Shown here: positions 13,599 through 25,470 of the stretch, piece by piece
How the letters are laid out: every line of letters starts with the position of its first letter
How positions within the stretch are numbered: position 1 is the stretch's first letter
NCBI RefSeq assembly: GCF_032854445.1
Contig: NC_088295.1
Coordinates: 1,926,501-1,990,500 of the forward strand
Direction: 5' to 3'
From: Liolophura sinensis
Lineage: Eukaryota; Mollusca; Polyplacophora; Chitonida; Chitonidae
DNA length: 64,000 bases
Notes under the pieces: model-generated
Told to the model about the DNA's origin: nothing
Seen by the model: the letters and a program-made list of their open reading frames with translations, nothing else
Databases searched by the model: none
Program-made: the position numbers and the translations under genes

Positions 13599-14640
13599 CA
13601 GGATATGACCCAAACAGTCATTTTATATTTAAATTTCAATTTAGAACCCCTTAAATGCTTTATCTTCTCTTTGCATTATGCTAAATCTTTTCCTAACCTG
13701 GTCTTTTTTCCTTTTTTTCTCTCACCTGTGTATCTGTTTAATCATCACTATTTTTGGACTTAGTGTGAATTTCCATTTTCAGCATTCATTAACACCTAAT
13801 TTCTTTGTACAGCCAACCATAAAAACATCTTACCACAGCACTTCTCTGACTTCATAACAAGAAATACTAGGGTATAAAACTTGGGTTGACAGTGGTTTAG
13901 AGAGGCTCAAGTGGTGGCCATATACAAGTATCAGGTAAAGTCAGTTGTGTACAAATATCTTGGAGATAAGCCTTGGCCAGCCTACGCCGAGATTTACCGA
14001 GATGCCTTGTCAACCTGAGTGACGGGTCTCTTGTACCCAGGTGAACAGACTGATCCTACAATGTCAAGAGGCTGGAGATGTTTGCTCTATGTAGAGAAAC
14101 ATGTCACAACAACATGAGCTTATTGGCACACACCTAGGCCTACATGTAGACACATAGAACAGGACGTACATGTGCAAAAGCTCTACAACATACACATTTT
14201 AACAATTAAAATCTCTTTTATGAATACCTGATTGACAACTCTGATAGTGTGAAGTGATAGCAATTATGCGGCCTTTTCTACATGCCACTATGGACACAGG
14301 GGAACTTAAAAATATGCAAAATAATGAACAAGGTTTTGCTCCAGAAAAAAATGACGTACTATTTCTCCTAAAACACCAGAATGTATTTAGCTGAAGACAT
14401 TCAGAATATGCGGTGACCTTAAAGCCCTATTTAATATACATAAAAAAATGACAACTGTCAGTGCCAAAAAAAAAGTACAGAATACTAAACTAAGCTAATT
14501 GTACATTAGATATGTAAACTGATGTATAGACATGACTGTAATACAAAAGCAGGCCCCCTCTGACAGAGTGGGCCAACTACATGTACCTCCACATAGTGGT
14601 AGACATATATATGTAAGCATAGAGATGCGCTGTATTGTCA
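13599..14640. other. intron sequence, nothing recognised
   Basis: About 1 kb of AT-rich DNA between the two largest arrays of the left half. No exon, element or repeat is recognised. Confidence 0.4.
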
Positions 14641-17505
14641 GGTCCCTACACTACCTGTACCTATGTGTGCTGTGTCCACACGTCCCTACACTACCTGTAC
14701 CTATGTGTGCTGTGTCCACACGTCCCTACACTACCTGTACCTATGTGTGCTGTGTCCACACGTCCCTACACTACCTGTACCTATGTGTGCTGTGTCCACA
14801 CGTCCCTACACTACCTGTACCTATGTGTGCTGTGTCCACACGTCCCTACACTACCTATACCTACCTATGTGTGCTGTGTCCACACGTCCCTACACTACCT
14901 GTACCTATGTGTGCTGTGTCCACACGTCCCTACACTACCTGTACCTATGTGTGCTGTGTCCACACGTCCCTACACTACCTGTACCTATGTGTGCTGTATC
15001 CACACGTCCCTACACTACCTGTACCTATGTGTGCTGTGTCCACACGTCCCTACACTACCTGTACCTATGTGTGCTGTATCCACACGTCCCTACACTACCT
15101 GTACCTATGTGTGCTGTGTCCACACGTCCCTACACTACCTGTACCTATGTGTGCTGTGTCCACACGTCCCTACACTACCTGTACCTATGTGTGCTGTGTC
15201 CACACGTCCCTACACTACCTGTACCTATGTGTGCTGTATCCACACGTCCCTACACTACCTGTACCTATGTGTGCTGTGTCCACACGTCCCTACACTACCT
15301 GTACCTATGTGTGCTGTGTCCACACGTCCCTACACTACCTGTACCTATGTGTGCTGTGTCCACACGTCCCTACACTACCTGTACCTATGTGTGCTGTGTC
15401 CACACGTCCCTACACTACCTGTACCTATGTGTGCTGTGTCCACACGTCCCTACACTACCTGTACCTATGTGTGCTGTGTCCACACGTCCCTACACTACCT
15501 GTACCTATGTGTGCTGTGTCCACACGTCCCTACACTACCTGTACCTATGTGTGCTGTGTCCACACGTCCCTACACTACCTGTACCTATGTGTGCTGTATC
15601 CACACGTCCCTACACTACCTGTACCTATGTGTGCTGTATCCACACATCCCTACACTACCTGTACCTATGTGTGCTGTGTCCACACGTCCCTACACTACCT
15701 GTACCTATGTGTGCTGTATCCACACGTCCCTACACTACCTGTACCTATGTGTGCTGTATCCACACATCCCTACACTACCTGTACCTATGTGTGCTGTGTC
15801 CACACGTCCCTACACTACCTGTACCTATGTGTGCTGTGTCCACACGTCCCTACACTACCTGTACCTATGTGTGCTGTGTCCACACGTCCCTACACTACCT
15901 GTACCTATGTGTGCTGTATCCACACGTCCCTACACTACCTGTACCTATGTGTGCTTTATCCACACGTCCCTACACTACCTGTACCTATGTGTGCTGTATC
16001 CACACGTCCCTACACTACCTGTACCATGTGTTCTGTGTCCACAAGTCCCTACACTAACTGTACCTATGTGTGCTGTGTCCACACGTCCCTACACTACCTG
16101 CACCTATGTGTGCTGTATCCACACGTCCCTACACTACCTGTACCTATGTGCACTGTATCCGCAGGTCCCTACACTACCTGTACCTACATGCACTGTATCC
16201 AAAGGTCCCTACACTACCTGTACCTTCATGCACTGTAATCCACACATCCCTACACTACCTGTACCTATTTGCACTGCATCCGCAGGTCCCTACACTACCT
16301 GTACCTACACTACCTGTACCTCCATGCACTGTATCCACAGGTTCCTACACTACCTGTACCTACATGCAATGTATCCACACGTCCCTACACTACCTGTACC
16401 TACCTGCACTGTATCCACACGTCCCTACACTACCTGTACCTACGTGCACTGTATCCGCATATCCCTACACTACCTGTACCTACATGCACTGTATCCGCAC
16501 GTCCCTACACTACCTGTACCTATGTGCACTGTATCCGCATCTCCCTACACTACCTGTACCTATGTGCACTGTATCCGCACGTCCCTACACTACCTGTACC
16601 TATTTGCACTGTATCCACACGTCCCTACACTACCTGTACCTACGTGCACTGTTTCCACATGTCCCTACACTACCTGTACCTACAGGTACTGTATCCACAG
16701 GTCCCTACACTACCTGTACCTCTGTGCACTGTATCCACAGGTCCCTACACTACCTGTACCTACCTGCACTGTATCCATACGTCCCTACACTACCTGTACC
16801 TATGTGCACTGTATCAGCACGTCCCTACACTACCTGTACCTACATGCACTGTATCCACAGGTCCCTACACTACCTGTATCTATGTGCACTGTATCAGCAT
16901 ATCCCTACACTACCTGTACCTACGTGCACTGTATCCGCACTTCCCTCACTACCTGTGCCCACATGCACTGTATCCACAGGTTTCTACACTACCTGTACCT
17001 ATGTGCACTGTATCCGCATATCCCTACACTACCTGTACCTACGTGCACTGTATCCACACGTCCCTACACTACCTGTACCTACATGCATTGTATCCACACA
17101 TCCCTACACTACCTGTACCTACATGCACTGTATCCACAGGTCTCTACACTACCTATACCTACATGCATTGTATCCACACATCCCTACACTACCTGTACCT
17201 ATTTGCCCTGTATCCACAGGTCCCTACACTACCTATACCTACATGCACTGTATCCGCATGTCCCTGCACTACCTGTACCTACATGCACTGTATCCACACG
17301 TCCCTACACTACCTGTACCTATGTGTGCTGTATCCGCATATCCCTACACTACCTGTACCTACGTACACTGTATCCACATGTCCCTACACTACCTGTACCT
17401 ACGTGCACTGTATCCACATGTCCCTACACTACCTGTACCTATGTGCCCTGTATCCGCAGGTCCCTACACTACCTGTACCTATGTGTGCTGTACCCACATG
17501 TCTGT
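14641..17505. repeat. 40-bp minisatellite, about 72 copies, two domains
   Basis: The unit is GTCCCTACACTACCTGTACC followed by TATGTGTGCTGTGTCCACAC. From 14641 to about 16150 copies are nearly identical. From about 16150 to 17505 they are diverged, with CATGCACTGTATCCACAG-type variants. The unit has no stop codon in any plus-strand frame and 40 leaves remainder 1 on division by 3, so all three plus frames stay open for hundreds of codons (up to 966 residues). The minus strand has TAG in each frame. These open frames are a by-product of the unit, not evidence of a gene. Confidence 0.97.
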
Positions 17506-17699
17506 ACATTACATACATTTGTCACAGGAGAGTAGAGCTGAGGCATGTACAGATCGCTGTGATAACCCTGTGGCACAATGGTACCACCCACTGCTTATCA
17601 AACACTGGTTCTTGTGTCACCATACAATATCAGCATGATTGACACTTTCCTTTTACAATGAACATGTACACAGACTGCTATCAACATGCCAATAATTAC

Positions 17700-18200
17700 A
17701 TACATGTAAGGTCTGGCTTCAGTATACTATGACCAGATGAGGCGTCATGTCTTGTGTCAGTATGAATAGATGGGGACATCTTGTCTGGTGTCAGTGTACC
17801 ATGACTATGTGGGACGTCACACAGCAGTGTCATGTCTGGTGATTAGGAGGGTGATGTGCATGGTGTCAGTATACTGTGACTAGATGAGGCGTCATGTCTG
17901 GTGTCAGCATGAATAGATGGGACGTCTTGTCTGGTGTCAGTGTACCATGACTGTGGGACGTCACGCAGCGGAGTCATGTCTGGTGATTAGGAGGGGTGAC
18001 GTGCCTGGTGTCAGTATACTGTACCTAGGTGGAGTATCATGTCTGGTATTAGTGCACTATGATAGATAGGGTGTCAAGTCTGCTGTCAGTATAATGTGAC
18101 TAAGTGAGGTGTCATGTCTGGTGTCAGTATTTTGTGACCAGGGAGTGGGGGAAGGTCATAACTGGTGTCAGTACAGCTAGGCGTGCCAAGCCTTGGTATA
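17700..18200. repeat. degenerate tandem array resembling a SINE body
   Basis: Repeated segments such as GTGTCAGTATACTGTGACTA followed by GATGAGGCGTCATGTCTGG occur about eight times, with a larger period of about 150 bp seen as two long similar halves. The same words occur once in the tRNA-headed SINE at 61631-62002 (GTGTCAGTGTAATGTGAGTG, then GTCATGTCTGGTGTC). The array is probably derived from that SINE's body. Confidence 0.75.
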
Positions 18201-18483
18201 CTGTGACTATGGCATATAGTGTCTCTGGCATGCTATTTCAGTGAGACACTAGATAATATTGAAAGTATGAGGTCATATCTGCCTTATCCAATGTCACACT
18301 AAGCAATATTATTATGTCAAATTTTATGGACACGGATTTTGTTCTTCCGGACACTGATTTTGTTCTTCCAGACACTGATTTTTGTTGATGAGGACTCATG
18401 GGTCTACATGGGTCAAGTACCGATATTCATGGCCAATCATTTTAGACCATGATGTTAAATCTGGAGTAGCACTGTTCACTCAC

Positions 18484-18624
18484 CATTCACACAGTCCTTG
18501 AGGTTAGAGTGTAAGGTTAATCCTTCTTCACAGTCACATGTCTGGTTCACACACCCACTTCCAAAACCACAGTCTGATCGCTGCTCACAACCTCCAGACT
18601 CCCCAACCACAGGACACGCCAATA
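18484..18624 (-). CDS. EGF/EB-like domain exon of the membrane protein
   Basis: Seen: a 141-bp minus-strand exon between an acceptor ending AATTTTGTTGCAG and a donor GTGAGTG. It encodes one module with eight cysteines: LACPVVGESGGCEQ, RSDCGFGSGC, VNQTCDCEEGL, then KDCVN. It is flanked by phase-1 introns on both sides. Known: single EGF-like modules are often encoded by symmetrical phase-1 exons; the CDCEEG turn is EGF-like, while the spacing also recalls EB modules. It joins in frame to 5612-5663, forming an Ala codon across the junction. Inference: the most N-terminal confident part of the ectodomain in this window. The signal-peptide exon was not identified. Confidence 0.78.
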
Positions 18625-19040
18625 CTGCAACAAAATTGTGATCGTTGCTTTAATAATGCTGAACTCAAGAATTTTTCATTTACGTAAAGGCAGCCAGAGT
18701 CATTTTAGGGGAAGGGGAGGGAGGAAACCTGAATGCATGTTGTAAACCAATGGCCTCTGAAAAGTTAGTGACCAACTTTCTCACACATGCAATGAAGTAC
18801 GGATATACACACAACATTGGTCACGAACGAGTAGTTTGTAATGAACTATGAAAATGGGCACACAGAAGCATCACCAACCTCTCTTTGTCACCACGACCCC
18901 ACAGACAACCTTTGACCCTGCGCCTTATGTGTCATATCACCTGAAATCACTAGTATGTTTTATTTGCACATTTTGTGAATGTAAATAAACTATACATGCA
19001 TTCGTGTAGGCCCCCCTGCATTATACAACCCTTACAGAAC
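18625..19040. other. intron sequence, nothing recognised
   Basis: Spacer between the EGF-like exon and the SINE/LINE composite. No exon or repeat is supported. Confidence 0.4.
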
Positions 19041-19070
19041 AAAGACATAATTTGATTTATTTGATTCGTG
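19040..19070 (-). mobile_element. 3' tail piece of a SINE split by a LINE
   Basis: AATTTGATTTATTTGATTCG matches the reverse complement of the A/T-rich tail seen on other SINE copies here (CAATCAAATAAATAAA at about 35850). It continues at 20154 after the LINE. The last 13 bases (19058-19070) are one copy of the target-site duplication. Confidence 0.6.
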
Positions 19071-20153
19071 AGATCCAAAGTGGTTATGTCCTGAGCCTCA
19101 GGTTGATACCTCGCTCTCCTCCCTGAAGAAATGTTCCACCAACCCTTTAGTATACCAGCAGGAGTTTAGTAATATGTGTTCAAAGTATCCATTTTATCAC
19201 CGTATATTCACTGACGGTTCCAAGAATGATGATGGCGTGGCTTCTGCCGCTGTCCTTGGACCCAGAACCGTTTCAACTCGGTTTCCAAATTCCTGTTCTG
19301 TATTTACTGCGGAAGCCAAGGCAATTTTGTGCGCACTTCGGTCCATTCCAGAGCTAGGAGGTAGCAGATTTCTCATCTGCTCTGACTCCCTTTCCTGCCT
19401 CCAGGCAATTCGGGCTAGTTCGCCTGTACATCCAGACATTCTGTCTATCAGGGAGATGTTTAAATGACTTAATGAAGATTTTATCATTGTCTTTTGTTGG
19501 GTGCCCGGGCATATGGGTATCCCTGGGAATACTGCTGCAGATGAAGCCGCGAAGGCGGCTTTGCATTCCGTTACTACCCAAACTGGCGTTCCATATTCGG
19601 ACTTGCGTTCACTTATTTGCTCCTATATCAAGCACTTGTTTCAGGCTCAATGGGATGGCCAGACAACCAACAAACTGCATGATATTCGTCAGTTTGTTGG
19701 TCCAGCGCCTTCCCTTTCACGACATCGTGTCCGCTCTTGCATTTTGAGGAGGTGTCGTATCGGTCACACACGTGCTATGCATGGGTATTTGTTAAAAGGA
19801 GAAGATGCTCCTCATTGCTTTGCTTGTGATCAACGGTTCACAGTCAAGCACATATTGCTTGACTGTGGCGACTTTGCTCCTGTACGAGATTCCTTTTATC
19901 ACGTGAGCTTTCTTTCAGAACTTTTCAATTCTGTAGAAAGTGATACTATTTTTGACTTTCTCTCTGCCATTGGTATGGCAGGAAAGCTGTAATTTTAAAC
20001 TACCGTCTGTGTTTGTTATGTGACTTCTGGTGTCCTTTTTGACTGAATAGTAAATGAATTATCCGTAGAAGATCGACTATTTGACGTTGTATTGTCGCGA
20101 TAAAACTGAAATATTGTTGAAAGCGACGTTAAAACTTTCACTCACTCACTCAC
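19071..20153 (+). mobile_element. 5'-truncated non-LTR retrotransposon (LINE) with RNase H domain
   Basis: The insert is bounded by a 13-bp direct repeat TATTTGATTCGTG (19058-19070 and 20154-20166). It keeps only the 3' end of the element: an RNase H domain, a C-terminal cysteine/histidine motif, a 3' UTR with AAAGCGACGTTAAAACTTTC and a CACTCACTCACTC tail. Known: RNase H downstream of reverse transcriptase occurs in the I, Nimb, R1 and related LINE clades. 5' truncation with a target-site duplication is the usual result of target-primed reverse transcription. No reverse-transcriptase part remains here. Confidence 0.88.
19084..19992 (+). pseudogene. LINE ORF2 C-terminal fragment, RNase H, one nonsense codon
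   Basis: One frame runs from 19084 to the stop at 19992, broken only by TGA at 19465-19467. The RNase H acidic residues are visible in FTDGSKNDDG, TAEAKAILCAL, CSDSLSCLQ and GNTAADEAAK. After it comes a CFACDQRFTVKHILLDCGDF segment, the C-terminal CCHC-like motif common in such ORF2 proteins. The TGA sits where an Arg (CGA) would be a simple C-to-T decay. With its 5' part missing the copy cannot move by itself. The high intactness suggests a fairly recent insertion. Confidence 0.85.
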
Positions 20154-20390
20154 TATTTGATTCGTGTTATGTGCTGTGAAATAAGAATATTTCACTTATA
20201 TGATGGTGGCCAGCATTCTGGTGGGAGGAAACCGGGCAGAGCCCAGGGGAAACCCACAACCATCCGCAGGTTGGTGGCAGACCTTCTCACGTATGGCCAG
20301 TCAAGAAGACAGCATGAGCTGGGCTTGAAATCACTGCGACCCTCCTGAGTCGTTGCACCGTGCAGGCATGCTACGGAGGCCCCGAAAGAA
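20154..20390 (-). mobile_element. tRNA-headed SINE, minus orientation, interrupted by the LINE
   Basis: Read on the minus strand: a tRNA-like head with a box-B-like GTGATTTCAAGCCC, then a central block with GGTCTGCCACCAACCTGCGG and GGGTTTCCCCTGGGCTCTGC, then TATAAGTGAAATATTC and an A/T-rich tail. Related pieces occur at 35721-35870, 35872-36013 and 46370-46545. Similar central blocks are known from mollusc and other invertebrate SINE families; exact family assignment needs a library search. Confidence 0.75.
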
Positions 20391-20452
20391 ATAATTACTA
20401 CAGTGTATTATTACACCCAGTTGTCAAAACAACTGTAAACTACGTGCATGTA

Positions 20453-20790
20453 CGTGTATTTTCGTCATCATTCACAGTCAGGTGGACAGCAAGGGATGTT
20501 TCCAAGGAACACTACATGTGCACGTATTTCCATTGTCATTCACAGTCAGGCCACCGGACAGGGATGTTTCCACGGAAGACTACATGTGCACGTATTTCCA
20601 TTGTCATTCACAGTCAGGCCACCGGACAGGGATGTTTCCACGGAAGACTACATGTACACGTATTTCCATTGTCGTTCACAGTCAGGCCACCGGACAGGGA
20701 TGTTTCCACGGAAGACTACATGTACACGTATTTCCGTCCTCATTCATAGTCAGGCTGACAGATGTTTACAAAAAAGACTACGTGTACACA
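20453..20790. repeat. 68-bp tandem repeat, about 5 copies
   Basis: Unit begins CGTATTTCCATTGTCATTCA and contains CAGGCCACCGGACAGGGATG. The outer copies are diverged or shortened. All three plus frames are partly open, but only because of the repeat. Confidence 0.9.
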
Positions 20791-21729
20791 ACTGGTATAT
20801 GAACTTGTCTACGTGCTGTAGGATTATTGTGAGATTCGTGTTTTTTAACTCTTTTTTTCATATCTTTGTCTAAGTCCAAACCTTAAATCAAATATAGATC
20901 TGGGGATTCGTCTGGCAACACCTTGGAGTACACAATGGCACATATACCCAATGTTCTCAGTCAAACTGTGGGGACAGTGTGTGAACATAGATTGTTGTGG
21001 GAGCAAATCTCCAGACAGACAGCAGACACACAAGCTCTACACCACTTAGCGTATGAGTCACAGTTACGTATCAAAATATTTACTCAAGCTACAAAAAAAC
21101 GATGAAGACAGAAACATATGTACATTTGTATAAAGGAGGAGGAATACATACTGCATAGCAAGAGTAAGGGCATGGTCGTGAGGGTTGAGGCAGCCGGCTG
21201 AATGACCACCGTCGAGAGGTACTGCAGCATACTCCTCACAGCTTTGTTCTTCCAGGCTGTCAGAGACCTGACCCCTGGCTCATGTTATCATGTTGTCCCT
21301 CAGGTATTCACACAGACACGGTCTGAGCCCCAGCGTACATCCACGGCATTAGTTCGTCAACATGGCCCACTGAGGAAAGAACAGGAACAAATTACATGAA
21401 CTGTCAACAGTCTAGTTGCACTTGTTCTATTGATGAAAAGCCTTTAGACAACCTACATGTCACATTGGACAGGCCTAATGAGGAGCACTTTATCGTATTG
21501 CAACAATTCACAGCAGCATCTTTCATACAGTATTTTAATTCCACATGTGGCCTTCACAAAGGAAATGCCAATCTACATATATACACAGATACATTTAATC
21601 ATGCCGCATGCAGATGTAATATTACATGTACATGACATATTTAACAGGTATCACACACAAATGGAAACTTACCACAAATTAAAAAAAAACGTCCATCTTG
21701 GACATTACTTCCAGGTCAAACTAACCTAT
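20791..21729. other. about 940 bp without a supported feature
   Basis: Several short open frames exist on both strands, but none has a convincing pair of splice sites or a recognisable product. A minus-strand acceptor-like CTGTCCCCACAG lies at about 20980; no coding exon follows with confidence. Confidence 0.35.
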
Positions 21730-22060
21730 ACACACCTGTAAAGACAGTGTACAGGTTTGGATGGTGTGTACAGGTATGGATGGTGAGTACAGGTATTGAC
21801 AGTGTGTACAAGTATGGATAGCATGTACAAGTGTGGATAGAGTGTACAGGTATAGATAGTGTGTACAGGTATGGATAGCATGTACAGGTGTGGATGGTGT
21901 GCACAGGTACCAAATGGATAGTGTGTACAGGTATGGATAGCATGTACAGGTGTGGATGGTGTGCACAGGTACCATATCGATAGTGTGTACAGGTATAGAT
22001 AGCATGTACAGGTGTGGATGGTGTGCACAGGTACCATATGGATAGTGTGTACAGGTGTGG
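21730..22060. repeat. 19-bp minisatellite with larger-order copies
   Basis: Core TACAGGTATGGATAGTGTG. Towards the right a larger unit that includes GTGTGCACAGGTACCATATG is repeated three times. Confidence 0.88.
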
Positions 22061-22094
22061 ACAGCGAGGACCATTTCATTAACATGGATAACTA

Positions 22095-22420
22095 TAAATA
22101 CCACACTTAACACCTCACCTGTACAATGATGCTCACCCAAACACTCTATGTACTACCTGGTGGTCTCTGTACTGTTGTACAAGCTATGCTCCCACAATCA
22201 CTCTATAACCCAGCTGTCAGGTGAACATCAGAACATACCACACTTAACACCTCACCTGTACAATGATGCTCACCCAAACACTCTATGTAGTACCTGTTGG
22301 TCTCTATACTGTTGTACAAGCTATACTCCCACAATCATGCTATAACCCAGCCATCAGGTGAAGATGAGAACATACCCCACTTGACACCTCACCTGTACAA
22401 TGGTCACCTGAACACCCAGA
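22095..22420. repeat. 138-bp tandem repeat, about 2.4 copies
   Basis: CCACACTTAACACCTCACCT starts copies at 22101 and 22239, and a diverged third begins near 22376. Confidence 0.88.
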
Positions 22421-22492
22421 CTGTACCTGACTTGTTCTGCTACATGTAGATGTATAGGATACCTGTATGACAACATTAAACTTTGTATCAAT

Positions 22493-22582
22493 CGCATGGG
22501 TCCTCGGTCTATCATATCAGCTATTTTTGGTCCATATGCCATGGGTCCTCAGTCTATCATATCAGCTATTTTTGGTCCATGC
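22493..22582. repeat. 45-bp direct duplication
   Basis: CATGGGTCCTCGGTCTATCA and the following 25 bp occur twice in a row (from 22495 and 22540) with one main substitution (CGG versus CAG). Confidence 0.85.
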
Positions 22583-23860
22583 GCATGAGAGTATATGTTT
22601 TATATCCTGCATCACGGCAAATATATAACCAGGTCTCAAGCAGACAAAAAAAATACACTGCTTTATTAGCTGTACTGAGAACATAATAAGGACATGCACA
22701 TCTTGTAGGCACATGCATTATGTATGTCTGCTGTCAATACCACTCCAATTTACCTTAACAAATCTCTAAACTTACAGATGGAACAGGTGATGAGTGGTAT
22801 ATCCCAAAGTATATATTGAATTAAATGTCAGTTATTAAGCATGAATAAGATCTGTGACAAACTAAAAAGCATTTCAATTATATAAATACATGAATCTTGG
22901 TTGTTTGTTAATTACAATATAATCCCACATACTGATACAAGCTTCCTGAGCCTTAGCGGGGACGAGTTAGAAAATATCACACTGAATTTTCATGTAAATG
23001 TACCCACTTGACATTGCTTTTATACCAGTGAACAAAGCTTATAAGCCTCCTCACCTGGGCACAGCCCTCCATAAAGCTGCCAATAGTTAACTCTAGTTAA
23101 TGTGGCCTGATATGCCCTGAGGGGTTAGCCGGGGCACAGTCACCGAAGCATACACACGCACGTTTACATTGTACATGTATTTATACATTATTAACACTAC
23201 TGTTAGTACAGAACTGATGGAAGGCGTGAACAAATGCCACATGGTATCACACATCACTCTCCGCTCACTTCACTAATGACAGGTAATTATTGTGTTTATC
23301 TAATTCCATGAATGGTCACAGAGAGCTGTGTGTCTGTCACACGTCATCTATGTATATAACCTTATCATAAATATGTTAACACTAAATCTGATCACTACTG
23401 CCAGCATCCTCCAGCAAAATGACCATAACAATCTAAAGGGTATATGAACATTCATTTCTCATACATGGATGGTGGTTTAATAGTGGTGGAAGCATATGTG
23501 TAAAATTTGTCCACTCACAGTGACTAGGAGTTGTGTTAATAGTCTCTGTGTATACATGAACCAAGACTGAATGTAATACTGGCAGCATGATTGCTTACAT
23601 ATACATTCATGAAACCCCTGTTCTCATGCATTATTGCACCAGTAATGGTACATTCATCAGATCCCCCACTTATAAATACATGTTACAAATTTTACAAAGA
23701 CTGACTGCAACAAAATGCAATTCTGCGCACAGTTTAGAAGAGTGTTCTGTTTCAGCAAAGAAAAAAAAATTAATTAAATGAAATTTAATTTTCATTTACC
23801 ATATTTAGCCTAAAATTTTGCCTCCTACAAGTCACAGTCAAGAATGAAGTCTTAACATTA
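22583..23860. other. mostly featureless AT-rich sequence
   Basis: Apart from the weak exon candidate at 23055-23116, no repeat, element or gene is recognised. Confidence 0.35.
23055..23116 (-). CDS. weak candidate upstream exon of the membrane protein
   Basis: A 62-bp minus-strand stretch lies between an acceptor-like CTAACCCCTCAG and a good donor CAG/GTGAGG. In the frame that ends in phase 1, as the EGF-like exon at 18484-18624 requires, it reads AYQATLTRVNYWQLYGGLCP without a stop. The pyrimidine tract is poor and there is no signal peptide. Phase and donor are the only support. It could be chance. Confidence 0.22.
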
Positions 23861-23864
23861 GATA

Positions 23865-24600
23865 CCTCATATTTAAAACTAGGTACCCCAAACCTACCAC
23901 TAGGTTCCCCAAACCTAACACTAGGTACCCATTATATAACACTAGGTACCCAATATCTAACACCAGTTACCCCATATCTAACACTAGGCTCCCCATACCT
24001 AACACTAGGTACCTCAACCTAACACTAGGCACCCCAACCTAACACTAGGCACCCCAACCTAACACTAAGCACCCATATCTAACACAAGGTCCACATACCT
24101 AACACTGGGTACCCATTATACAACACTAGGTACCCATTATATAACACTAGGTACCCATTATATAACACTAGGCACCCCATATCTAACACCAGCTACTCCA
24201 TATCTAACACCAGGTACCCCATACCTAACACTAGGCACCCCAACCTAACACTAGGCACCCATATCTAACACAAGGCACACCATATCTAACACAAGGTACC
24301 ACATACCTAACACTAGGTACCCATTATACAACACTAGGTACCCATTATATAACACTAGATACCCTATTCCTAACACTAGGCACCTCATATCTAACACTAG
24401 GCGCCCTATGTCCAACACTAGGTACCCCATATCTAACACTAGGTACCCCATATCTAAAACCAGGCACCGCATGTCTAACACTAGGCACCCCATATCTAAC
24501 ACTAGGCACCCCATAACTTACACTAGGTACCCCATATCTAAAACAAGGCACCCCATAACTAACACTAGGTACCACATATTTAACACTAGGTATCCCCTGG
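23865..24600. repeat. 21-bp minisatellite, about 35 copies
   Basis: Unit AACACTAGGTACCCCATATC plus one base, with variants CCATTATAT and GGCACCCCAACCT. Runs of variants recur together (for example the ATTATA group near 23930, 24120 and 24330), showing block duplications. Seven codons per unit gives a long artificial minus-strand frame. Confidence 0.93.
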
Positions 24601-25404
24601 GACTAATACAACGTAAATCCCAACACTCAAATCTGATTGTTGTTTGATGTCATACTCAGGAATTGTTCACTCGTACAGTCAATTTTATGGGTAGAGTAAA
24701 CAAGTACCTTTGGTAAACCACCCACCATTGGCAAGGTACTGGCCAACTTTCCAATGTAAGGCACAGAGACATGCATACCATATTGGTGGAAGAGCCAGTC
24801 TAGTCAAATCTATCCAAACACAAATATGCGGTCAACACAACAATGGCTAACAATCTTAGCTTTTTTTTCAGAAGCGTGACACAGCCTTTATCATCCTGAC
24901 CACATTTATGTACATGTAATGTGTTCAACGAAGGTGTAAGAAAAATTTCATTTATCTTGTCTTTCCAAGCACAAGATATTACCACATACCTACAAGTCCT
25001 TAGGGCTACACATGAGGAATCACTAGGGAAAGATTTTTCTCAACAAAAAGTAGAAAGTCAGCCTTTTCTCATTTAATTTATTTTAATTAATTATGTAACT
25101 TATCAGTAAACTGATCTGCTAGCAAACTGAGGATGGTCAGGGTTTCCCAGAGCCCAGTTTCCTCCCAGCACAATGCAGAGTGCTGTTATATACTGCACTT
25201 CACCAAAAGCTTAACATTTTCTAATCTTGCTTGATTCTGATATTTTCATCCACCTTATAAGACCACTTAAAAGTTTATTTGTAACATTTGATTAATTTAT
25301 CAGAAAAACAGAAAGTGTTGGCACCAAAAGTATCATTAAAGGCCTTTACATGTTTCAGATAAAATGTTACACATACAAAAGTTTAGGTGAAATACAGGAA
25401 GTAA

Positions 25405-25470
25405 AATATTCTTGAGCGGGGTGTAAAACACCAAAGAAAAAAATAAATAAAATAATTAAATTGATACGAT
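25405..25470 (+). mobile_element. SINE 3'-end fragment
   Basis: GTAAAATATTCTTGAGCGGG, then GTGTAAAACACCAA and an A-rich AAATAAATAAA tail match the 3' ends of SINEs at about 35990 and 46490. A decayed GGTTTCCCAGAGCCC at about 25140 may be its central block, separated by later insertion or deletion. Confidence 0.5.

Noticed and set aside
14532-17642. Cys/Tyr/Pro-rich plus-strand protein of up to 966 residues
   Set aside because: The same residues appear in all three frames because the 40-bp unit has no stop. No start context, splice site or family match supports a protein.
19197-19581. Minus-strand open frames opposite the LINE
   Set aside because: They mirror the RNase H coding frame on the plus strand.
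24251-24575. Minus-strand repeats of LVLDMGC-type residues
   Set aside because: A by-product of the 21-bp minisatellite.
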